Source: Micractinium sp. NFX-FRZ (Eukaryota; Chlorophyta; Trebouxiophyceae; Chlorellales; Chlorellaceae). From it: a stretch of DNA of 46,610 nucleotides. Made by a program: the position numbers and the translations under genes. The stretch is taken from NCBI GenBank assembly GCA_029339195.1, contig JAPTJF010000474.1:1-46610 (forward strand), read 5' to 3'. The notes under the pieces are model-generated. The model was not told the origin of the DNA and did no database searches. It saw only the letters and a list, made by a program, of their open reading frames with translations. Positions 33,601-43,260 of this stretch are shown here, piece after piece (position 1 is the first letter of the stretch; the number at the start of each line of letters is the position of its first letter).

Positions 33601-36600
33601 GCCTTCCCAGCTCTCTCGCCGTCCACATGCTTCTGCCTGGAGCATACGTGCGGCCCGGATGCCTGGTTCTGCGCCTGCCTGACTGTCTGGGCGTGTGCCT
33701 GCCTGTGCCTGCCCGTGCACGTCCGAGCTAGTGCTCGCGCCTGCCCAACGTTCCCGCCCACTCTGCCCGTCCCCCGCCCCACCCCCCGCCGCGTCCTGCA
33801 AGCGCCGACCCACCGTGCATGGTCTCCGTCCGCTCTTTCGCCTATACACCAGCCACCAATCCTTACCCACGCCCCGTGCCCCTTCGTTCCTCCTATGCAG
33901 CGCCCCACAATCGACGAGATCCTGCGCATGCCCTTTGTGCGCTCCAAGTTCATCCACCTGCCGGCGGAGCTGCAGCCGCTGGCGGCCGCCGGGGTGGAGG
34001 ACCGCGCCAAGCTGGAGATGTCCCTGGAGGTAATCCAACACGTGTTCTTTGCCCTGTGATTGTGGGCATTGACGTTGTCTCTTGAGCTGATCCGGCAGTG
34101 TTTGTGGGGGGGTACGGCTGTTGATGAGTGGGGTTGTGCTTGCTTTGTATGCGCTTTGAACGAGGTCTGCCGTGGCGTGCGCCACGAGAAGCAAGCTGCG
34201 CGAGGTCGGCAACGGCATCGCCTGCCTGCCACCTCCCCGCCCGCCTGCCTGCCTGCCTTACCCTGTACCTGCCTCCTCCTCAGCTGCCACCCTCGCAGCC
34301 CTCACCATCACACAACCCCCCCATTCCCCCCCTTGCCCTCCCTCCCTCCCCGCAGCTACCGGAGGATAGCAGCGGCATCAACTGCCTGCTGCCGCCGGCG
34401 CGCTACTCCACGGGGCACGGCGTGGCGGAGCTCATGTGCACGGCCGGCCGCCCGCAGCGGCGCAGCTTCAGCCTGTCTGACCTAGAGAGCGCGGGCCGTG
34501 GCGGCGGCGGCGGCGGTGCTGGCAGCTTGCACCACGCTGCGTCTGCTGGGCTGGACGAGCGGCAGCGGCGGCAGCAGGCTCAGCGTGCGGGGGAGGAGGG
34601 CGGGGGGGCGGATGGCGAGGGGGAGGGGGAGGAGGCGCTGGAAGGGTTTTGGTACGACGGCGGGGCGACAGCTCAGCGGCGAGCTGGCGCCAGCATGAAT
34701 GACCTGGCACTGGATGAGGTGGATGGCTCCCGGCTGAGGCGGCGGTCAATCATGGTAGGAGAGCTGCTGTTCAGGCTGCAGCAGGAGCAAGGAGAGCGGA
34801 GGGAGGAGGCGACGGCGGGAGCAGAGCCGGGCACAGCAGGCGCAGCGGGCACAGCAGGGGCAGCAGAGGAGCGAGCGCGGCGGGTCAGCTTTGAGGATCA
34901 CATGCTGCTGCCGGGGCGGCGCTCCACCACGCCGCCGCCCGACCTGTCGCGCTCGCCCGTGCCCACGCACGCGGCGAGCTCGGCGGCGTGGCAGCCGCTG
35001 CCACAGCAAGCGGCGGCGGCGGCAGCGGCGGCTACGGCTTCGGTGCCCCAGCAGCAGCGGCAGCAGCGGCAGCAGGAGGAGGAGGAGGGCGGGCCGGACA
35101 TCAGCTTGCATGGCGGCATGGCACTGGGGTCATCACTGGGAGCCAATGCTAGCACTCCTAGCCCTGCCAGCACCGCTGCCATGCCGGCGGGTGCGGATGA
35201 GGGGAGTGCTGAGCGAGGGCGGCCGCGTGCGCGCAGCGTGCTGCGGCACAGCGTGGCGGTGGCAGAGGTGCTTCACTACCAGGAGACCAAGCTCAAGGTG
35301 GGCTTGGGAGGTTGGGAGGGGGTGGGAGGCAATGGCGCAGGTGCTGCGCTACCAGGGGACACCGCTCGTTGCTAAGGCGCTGGCCTTTTGACAGTGATGG
35401 GGGCCTGGGACTAGTCGAGAGGTGGGAGGTGGTTGTTGGGGGGGGGGGGGCAGTGGCTTGGGAGGTTGAGAGAGGTGGGAGGCGGTGGCGGCAGCCAGCG
35501 ATGCCATGCTGTAGCCACGCCACTGCTGCTGTGTGCGGTCGCCACTCAAACATATATGTGTACATTCCTGCTGCCGCACTCACGCTCCCTCCTTATTCCG
35601 GAACTGAACTCAAGCCCCCTCCCTCGCTCTCGCCCATCTGTGCCTGCTGCAGCGGCAGGTGCTGGAGCGCAAGGGCAACGAGCGGGGGACGATTGCTGAG
35701 CTGTCACGCAACCTGTCCCCCCTGGCAAAAGAACCGTTTGAGTTTTGTGCACCGCCCAGCCAGGCGGGGCGCCTGGCGGGACGCGGCATCGCCGTCAACG
35801 CCAACAGCAGCAGCAGCAGCAGCAGCAGCCAGGGGGGCGGCCGTGGAGGCATGGGGGCCAGCGCCGCCGCCGGCGGCAGCCCTGGCGGCGTGACCGGAGG
35901 CGCAGGCGGCGGCGGGAGCACCGGCGCTGCCGCCGCGCCCGTGCTCCCAGCCGTCGGCGCACAGCACCGCTCCGCGCTACTGGCGCAGGTGGTTACTTCG
36001 GGGGGTGGCGCGCCGCCGCCGCCCACCACACCTGCCAGCAGCTCTGGCGGCCCGCAGGCCCCGCCCGGCGGGCAGCAGCTGGCGGGGCCTGCCAAGGAGG
36101 AAAGGAAGAAGAAGAAGAAGCACGGGTGGGTGGCGCCTGGCTGGTGGGGCCGTCATGCGCACCACGCTATGCGTGAAATGCTCTGGTCGTGTTTGCGTGG
36201 TCCTGCCCAAGACGGGGGGTGGCTGCCCTGCGGCGGCAGCGGCGCTGGCTGCATCGCCCTCTGTGCCTGGGCCCCTGCCTGCCGGCCTGCCTGCCCGCAC
36301 TGGCAGCTGCCCTCACTCCTCCCTCCTTCTATCTTGGTCCAGCAGGCGGCTTTGGCGCCTGATGTACGGTGAGGCCGATGCAAGCATGCATCAGGAGTGG
36401 AGCTGACACGTGGCAGCACTGCAAGCACGTGCCAGCACTGCCAGTGCGAGGCGGCGCGCCTCACGCCTCGCATGTCGGTGCCTGCTGGCCCCGCCTGGCC
36501 CCCGGCCCAGAAGCCCCCACCTGTATGGCCCGACCTGGGGAGCTTCTTCCCGCCCACTCCCTACAGCCAGCCAGCCACCTATCTTGGGCCCCCTCAGCTT

Positions 36601-36651
36601 CCCCCCGTGCCTATGCCGGCGCCCCCGCTCGCGAGTCGCATACTATGGTAG
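30652..36651 (+). CDS. NEK-like serine/threonine protein kinase with long low-complexity tail
   Basis: Exons: 30652-30788, 31218-31322, 31798-31917, 32368-32475, 32616-32791, 33078-33175, 33455-33547, 33901-34029, 34356-35297, 35653-36125, then a last exon. The catalytic domain spans about residues 33-300: glycine loop GRGSFATVY, Lys61 in YALKV, a C-helix glutamate in VVEEIR, HRDLKPQN (156-163), DLG (179-181) instead of DFG, and IGTPHYMAPEMW followed by DIWALGCILHELCTL. The last motif and the DLG are typical of NEK kinases (NEK6/7 have DLG). The rest of the protein is Gln/Ala/Gly/Ser-rich with a basic KKKKK run. The 3' end is unsure. Exon 36417-36651 (Pro-rich, 871 aa in total) and exon 36346-36406 (813 aa, with a tandem AG choice at 36343/36346) are both in phase after donor 36126. 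Flagellar or cell-cycle roles are common in the family; none can be assigned here. Confidence 0.85.
31302..31414 (+). repeat. Donor echo after kinase exon 2
   Basis: ggtggaggagatacg|gtgagc at 31323 is mirrored by ggtggcagaggaggtacg|gtggga at 31410, 87 bases downstream. Confidence 0.6.
31880..32045 (+). repeat. Donor echo after kinase exon 3
   Basis: gagctggtggaggggggcga + cctgggatccttcctcag|gtgggg at 31918 recurs as gggctggtggacggaggggg + acctgggctccgtcctcag|gtgagg at 32040. The spacing is 122, so the copy is out of frame. Confidence 0.88.
32262..32408 (+). repeat. Acceptor echo before kinase exon 4
   Basis: gtgcag|caagatgcgtgacgaagacg + actttttg at 32368 has a copy atgcag|catgatgcatggcgacggcg + actttctg at 32262, 106 bases upstream. 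The flanking intron is copied too (gctgtgcctgctgcccctgc type). Confidence 0.9.
32726..32925 (+). repeat. Echo of the GTPHYMAPEM segment after kinase exon 5
   Basis: accccgcactacatggcgcc + cgagatgtggctgcgccagccc in the exon recurs in the following intron as accccgcactacatggcgcc + gtggatgtggcagcgcccagcc, about 135 bases downstream. Confidence 0.93.
33145..33405 (+). repeat. Degraded echo after kinase exon 6
   Basis: gagcgcaccgaggaggacat + caagcgg near the exon end resembles gcggggcaccgaggacgaca + ttagggc around 33370-33396 in the intron. Confidence 0.55.
35262..35378 (+). repeat. Degraded echo after kinase exon 9
   Basis: gaggtgcttcactaccagga + gaccaagctc before the donor at 35298 resembles caggtgctgcgctaccaggg + gacaccgctc at 35338-35367. 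Confidence 0.65.
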
Positions 36652-37810
36652 TACCACATGCCACATGCAGCTCCCTCCGGGGCATGCCGCTGTGGGTGGG
36701 ACGGGCCGCCCTCCCCGCCTGCGCTCTGCCGTCCCCTGCCCCGCCGCCTGCCTGCCTGCCCGCCAAATCCTGGGAGCGCAGCCGTTCTGGCTGACGCCAC
36801 AGGACCCACCGGACCCCTTCCCTGGGCCTCTAGAAGCAGCCCGCCTTCCCTCCAGCTGCCTCTGGCCTCCAGCTGCCGCCAGCTGCAGGTATCTTCCCCT
36901 TCCTCCAGCTTCCAGGCGCTGCACGATGTGCAGTTGCCTCGCTCATCCCCTCGCCCCGACCCCTACTAGGCTAGGCTAGCAGCCTGCACCATGTGCGCCA
37001 GCCCACACCTCACCTTGCAGCCTGACATCCCTTTTCCCTCTCTCTTTGCATCTCCCACCCGTTCGTCTGCTTATGGCCCGATGCCTTGCCGCCTCTTGCT
37101 TGCATCTCACCCACCTTCTCGAACCCATGCACGCCTCACGCGCACGAAGTGTACTGCAAACAATGTGTACCCTACGCCTTCTATTCGTCCCCAGCTGCTG
37201 CCTCCACTCATTTATCCACCCCGTGCTTCCCCGGCTTTGACGTGAGGCCCCGCACTCGTTTTTTGTTGGACTACGTCACATGATATGATGCACTGCACTT
37301 GTTGTCAATCCTACATTTGCACGTGAACAAGGGTTTGGGTTTGGTCCCGTGGGTAGCAGCTCGATCAAACCTTGGCAGGAAGCCATGAGGAAGATGAGCA
37401 GCCGCTGGGTGCACCGCGGCTGTGCAAAGGGCGATCCAAGCACTGGAAAACCATCCGTGAGTGTGGCATTGCCTCTAGTTGCACAGTAGCAATCCTGACA
37501 TTTTTTTTTGTCGGGTTGTGCTGCAAGGGTGCCGACCTAGCAGTCTCGTGTGTCTCCCGCCTAGGGGCCGGGCATCCACCTGCAGAGCCGTTACTGTCAG
37601 GGCCCTCACGCTGCTTGCCGACGACCCGGTGTCATCATATACGCGCCTGCACGTTGTTATGGCCTAAATCAAGCCGATCCAACTAAAAGCACTGGCACCA
37701 GCTGGAGCGCCCGCCAGCGGCGGCGCTGGCGCCTCCACCTCAAGTTTTGTTAGTATATTCCTGTCGCGCCTTTATATCGGTGCAATACATCCTTCTGGTG
37801 CGATCAACCC
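36652..37810. other. Intergenic region upstream of the GH13 gene
   Basis: About 1.2 kb without a supported gene. Small open frames (for example near 36658-36969 and 37372-37686) have no recognisable motif. A TATA-like element precedes the next gene. If the kinase ends at 36406 instead, the Pro-rich frame at 36417-36651 is also noncoding. Confidence 0.4.
37771..37777 (+). promoter_or_regulatory. Candidate TATA box of the GH13 gene
   Basis: tttatat at 37771-37777 is 34 bases before the ATG at 37811, with a second tagtatatt at 37751. The distance to ATG is short, so the leader would be very short or transcription starts further upstream. Confidence 0.25.
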
Positions 37811-40800
37811 ATGGCAATGACCAGCATGCGCACCCTTGCGCCTCGGGCCGGCGCCGCAGGTTCTGCCGGCGTCAGCAGCAGGCGCGGGCCGGCTCTAGCG
37901 CAGCAGTCAGTGGCGATCAGCGGGCGATGCAGCGCGCTCAGCGGCCAGCTGCAGGCCTCACGCCCAGGCCACGAGCAGGGCGGCCGACGCCGCTCCGCCG
38001 CTGCCGCGTCTCTGCCCACCGTCGCGGCGGCAGCGCCTGCGGCAGAGCCAGACGCTTCTCTGGCAGCAGTGTCGTCTGCCGTGGCGCCTGTTGCGGCGGC
38101 ACCCATGCCTGCTAACCAGCCTCTGCCCGCCCCGCTGCCGTGGCAGCAAGCGCCCCAGGGGCTCACTTTCTTCAGCGGCGGCGCCGCCAGCTTCCGTGTC
38201 TGGGCGCCCCACGCCTCATCCGTCACCCTGCAAGTGGTGCCCGCCAGCCAGTTCATCCCCACGCCCCTGGTTGACGTTGTCTCAGAAGACGGCACGGCCG
38301 CAGCGCCTGACAGGGGCAGCAGGGCAGCAGCGGCTGCCGAGCAGCAGCGGCAGGGTGGCGAGGCGGAGCAGACGGGGATACAGGAGGTGGCGCTGAGCAG
38401 GCAGGAGGACGACTTTGGGGCTGACCTGGTGAGCGTTTTTTCGGCTGGGTGGCAACAAAGTGGTCTGGTGGGGTCCAGGTGCGGGCACGGTGGGCAGGGC
38501 GCGAGCGAGCGGGCCGATGCTCGGTTGATCAAGGGGCTGCACGGCCCAGCACCCCGGGAGGCATGGCAGCGTTTTTTTTCACCCCCCCGCCATGTGTTCA
38601 TTCTGTTACCGTTGCCTGAGGAGATGAGGGAGTGCAGAAGGGCCGGCATTTGAGGGCGACTGGGCGGCCGACCTGGCAAGCTCTAGGATTGATCCCTTAT
38701 CGTTGTGCTTGGGTCTATCCTGGTTAATCCCCCGCCCATGTGGTCATTCTGTTACCGTTGCCTGGGAAGATGAGGGAGTGCGGAGGGCCGGCATGAGGGC
38801 GACTGGGCGGCCGACCTGGCAAGCTCTAGGATTGATCCCTTTCCTCTGGCGTTGCTTGTTGTGCACGGGGACAGGTTGCGGAGGGCAGAGGGGAGGGCAC
38901 GCCGTCAGGGACAGGGATATTGTGACATGGAACCTTATCCCCTGCTGCACCCAGCCTGCCCCGCGTGCCTTCTGCCTCTCGCATTCTCACTCTGTTCCCC
39001 GGCCATGCCCCCTCCCTCCCCTCCCCTCCTCCCCCTTGCAGCCCGCAGGCCTGCTGCCCCACGGCGCGGCCTACCGCCTCGTTGTGACCGGCCCCGGCGG
39101 GACGCAGCTCGTGAGGCGGGACCCTTGGGCCCGCAGCGCCGAGCCCACCACCTGCTGGTGCTATGCACACAGCCCGGCAGCCTACACCTGGAAAAACACC
39201 GAGTGGACGCCGCTGACCTATGACCGGGTGGGTGCACGGGTGGCTGGCTGGCTGGCTGAGGTTGAGTGGGCGGCTCATGCCGGCCAAACATGCTGCGCGA
39301 TTCCGTTCTGGTTTGCTGCTGGTTCTCCGCTGCCCTGCTTGCTCGACTCAAGACGCAGCCCGCAAGGTGCACGCGGGCAAGTTCACCCCGCAGGCCACCC
39401 TTCTTTCTATCTGCACACAAATCAACAGCAGCCTTCTCTGATGCCTGGCACAGGTTGAGCCCCACGAGGTGCAGGTGGGCAGCTTCTCCCAGGAACGCGC
39501 CCTGCCCTCCCCGTAAACCCTGAACCCCTCCCGCTCCCCTGCGTTCCTGGCCTGCAGAACGTGATCTACGAGATGCACGTGGGCAGCTTCACCCCGGAGG
39601 GCACCCTGCAGGCAGCCATCGGGAAGCTGCCCCACATCGCCTCCCTGGGCTTCACCCTGCTGGAGCTCATGCCCTGCCAGGAGCACAGCGACCCCTGGTG
39701 CGTTGCATTGTGCAGTCGAGCCTGGTGCGTTGCATTGTGCAGCTGGCTAACGTGGCTCCCTTCCTCTCACGGCCCTCCACTGCCTGCGGACAGTGCCCCC
39801 CCCCCCCCTGCCTGCTGCCGCGCTGCCGACCCATGATGCGCTGCATTATGTCCATGACGCGTGTGCCCGGGTTTGCAAGCTCATGCTTCTCAAGGTCGCC
39901 TCGCTTGGGTGCCCTGCCAGCACAGCTAGCCCCCGCCTTCCCTCGCAGCGCTCTGCCGCTCTGCCCAACCGACCCGGCGGCCCCGCTATGCTGCGTCTGT
40001 CCCCCCCCCTCCCCTTCGCAGGGGCTACAACCCCCGCCAGCTGCTGGCTCTGCACCGCGAGCTGGGCACGCCAGAGGTGGGTGGGTGGGGGTGCGGGAGG
40101 GGCAGTGTCAGGTGGGCGGGCTGGGCTAGGCTGCAACTGGGCCCGCACCAGCAGGTGTGCGGGGGTTGACTGCAGCGGTGAAGCCTCCCTGCCTGGCGCC
40201 CGCTTGTGCCCTTGCTCAGTCCCTGCCCCAGCGCCTCCTGCTGCGCCGCCGTCCCTCAAGCCCCCCGCCTTCTGCCCTGCAAAGCCAGCTGCACCCCCGC
40301 CTTCCCCACATGGTCACTATCCTGGGGTGGTCGCCTGCACACAACCCTGCCCTCCATCGTGTCGTGTTGACTGACGCTTGCACACAACCCCGCCGCGCTG
40401 CCCCCCGCAGGACATGGCCGCCTTTGTGGACGCCGCCCACGGCCTGGGCATGGGCGTGATGATGGATGTGGTCTACCACCACGGCGCACCCAGCGGAAAC
40501 ATGGTGAGGCGGCGGCTTGCGTGCTCTTGCTCCCACCTGCATGGGCCCCTTTTTCTGGCGGTTTGGGACCTGGGGAAGGGGCAGGGATGGCAATGTGGAT
40601 GTGGTGTACCGTTACCGTGCACCCAGCGGAAACATGGCGAGCCGGCGGCTGGCCTGCCCTGGCTCTTGGTGGTTTTGACGGTGGGACGGGCATGGATGCC
40701 AATTATGGATGTGGTCTACCACCACGGAGCACCCAGCGGCAACATGGTGAGCCGGCCTCGTGGTTTGCTTGCTCAGGCAGTTTCTGTGCACTGGTGTACG

Positions 40801-43227
40801 GGGCGCGGGCGCATGGGCGGCCCGCAGAACGGCGGGCGGGCCGCCGCCTCGACCGGCATCCATCGCCAGCACGCCTTCCCTCCCCCTCCCTCCCTCCCCG
40901 CCCACTGCCTAATGCACACCCTCCCTCTCCCCTCCCTCCTCCCCACCCGCTGCGCCACGCACCCCCTCCCATCACCGCTGCGTGAACTCCCCACCCGTCC
41001 CCCCCGCCCCCGCCGCAGCTGTGGGACTTTGATGGCTGGGAGGAGTGGCACAACGGGGGGATCTACCACGAGGGGGCGCCCGACTGCCCCTGGGGCCGCC
41101 AGTGGGCCTTCTGGAAGGGCGAGGTGGGCTGGGCTGGGTGGGGTGGTGCGTGTCTAGCAGCGCACATATTTTGTATGGTCCTCTGCTGGTGCTGGAAGTG
41201 GGTGCTTCAGACGGGCGGGCGCCCCGCTCCAGCCATCCCCAGCACACCACCCCCTCGGCGGGCCCAAACCCGCCGCTGCGCTGCCGCTGCCGCCACCTGT
41301 GCGTGCACAGCCACCTGTGCGTGCACAGCGCATGCTGCATCTGGCCTGCCCAACCTAACCCGTCGGCGCTGCCATTGCCGCCACCGTGCAGCAGCGCCAG
41401 CAGTGAGTAGTGGCATGGCCTGGCCCGTCATTGCGTGCACCCCCTCCCCTGTCGTCCCCCACACAGCCCCCTCCCCCTCCCTCACTCCGCAGGTGCGTCG
41501 CATGATTGTGGGCGCGGCGGAGGCCTGGCTGCGCGACTACCGCATGGATGGCCTGCGCTTCGACTCAATCAAGGATGTGCCAATGGACATGGTGCAGGTG
41601 CGCTTGGTCAGTTCACAGTTTGACCGATGGGTGGGCGCGCTGCTGGTGGGCTTCCTGTCACCAAGGACGTGCCCCTGCACAAGGGCATATGGTGCAGGTG
41701 TGCCTGATCGGTTAAATGGTTCAATCGGCGTAGTCGATTGAAAGGGCGGCTGGCCGGTGGCCCGTGTGCACCCTGCCATGCTGCCCTCCTGCAGGAGGTG
41801 ACGTGGACCCTGAAGCAGGGCTACCCGGGCCGCATCCTGTCTGCCGAAATCACGCCAGAGGACCCCCGCTTGATGGCAGAGTACGGGTTCGACGCCATCT
41901 GGGTGCACTCAGGTACTGTGCGGTACGGGTTTGGTGCGATTTGGGTGCACTCAGGTACTGTGCGGTACGGGTTTGGCATGGGTGCCATGCAAGCTGTGAT
42001 GCACTGGGGCGGGCAAGGCTCTGAAGGCGAGTGGCAGCAGCAGCGGGTGCACAAAAGCTATGCACTGGGCACGGCGTTGCCGCAGCAATTCGGCTGCCAC
42101 GGCGGCACTGGCACCTGCGCCGGTGCGCTCTCTGGCACTCTCTCACTCGCCGCTCTGGCCGCTGCCCAGTGCAACACAAAACTGCTCCATGACATGTATG
42201 TAGCTCCACTTCCGCTGCAGCAGTTGGGGCTTGGGTCACACAAGACTGAAGTTTGTTTGTGAAACCTTGTTGTGCACTGCAGGCTATTTCGACATCCTGC
42301 AGCAGCACCGCGCGCTGGGGCGGGGGCACCACGGCGGCGGCGACTGGGCAGACGGCTGGGACCTGCCCCGCCTGCGCACCGCCATGGGCGTGCACTACGG
42401 CTTCGACAGCCCCACGCAGTGCATCAAGTACATGACGGGGTCGCACGACCAGGTGGGGGCACGGTGCGTGGGTGCAATGCATGGGTGCGATGTGTGGGCG
42501 CGATGTGTGGGTGCGGTGCGGCTCTGGTTTGCCAGGGTGGCAGGTGGGGGCGCGATGCCGCTCTGATTGCCAGAGCAGGTGGGGGCTGTTCCGTGTGCTG
42601 TAAGCTGCACTGCCCCCACTCCCTCCTCATCCTGCTCAACCTGCTCCCTCTGGCTGCCCGACCCGTTTCCTGCCTGCTCCACCTCCACCTTCCTATGCGC
42701 GCCCCGCCCTGCCTGCCGCTTGCTCCCGTTGGCCCAGTCCCTCCCTGCCCGTCCCTCCCACCAGCCCCTTGATCCTCCCTGCCCGCCCCTCCCTGCCCGC
42801 CCCTCCCACCTGCCCCTTGTCCCCCCCTGGCTCAGCCCCTTCCTGCCCGCCCCTCCCACCTGCCCCTTGCTCCTCCGTGCCCGCCCCTCCCTGCCCGCCC
42901 CTCCCACCTGCCCCTTGTCCCTCCCTGCCTGCCCCTTCCTGCCCGCCCCTCCCACCTGCCCCTTGATCCTCCCCGGCTCAGCCCTCCGCCTGCCTGCCCT
43001 CCCTGCCTGCCCCACTCCCTCCCTGCCAAACCCACCCTTCCCTGTGCCTCGCCGTAGGTGGGCTGCCAGCGCAACGGCGGGCACTACGAGGACTACAAGC
43101 CTGTTGGGGGCAACCACAGGTGGGGGTGGGCGGCATCAATGGCATGAACCTCTTGCTTGCCTATTTGTTCCAATGATGTGATGCACAGCTCTAACAGAAA
43201 CCCATACATTGGTTTTGTGCCAGTGTA

Positions 43228-43260
<33 letters not shown>

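Noticed and set aside
30652..36651. Reading the DLG in place of DFG as a dead kinase
   Set aside because: DLG occurs in active NEK kinases and the catalytic Lys, HRD Asp and metal-binding Asp are all present.
37372..37686. A possible small gene with a hydrophobic stretch upstream of the GH13 gene
   Set aside because: No motif, no supporting splice structure, and composition is not protein-like after the first 50 codons.
42760..42975. CRISPR-like spaced repeat
   Set aside because: The units are directly tandem and intronic in a eukaryotic gene, without unique spacers.
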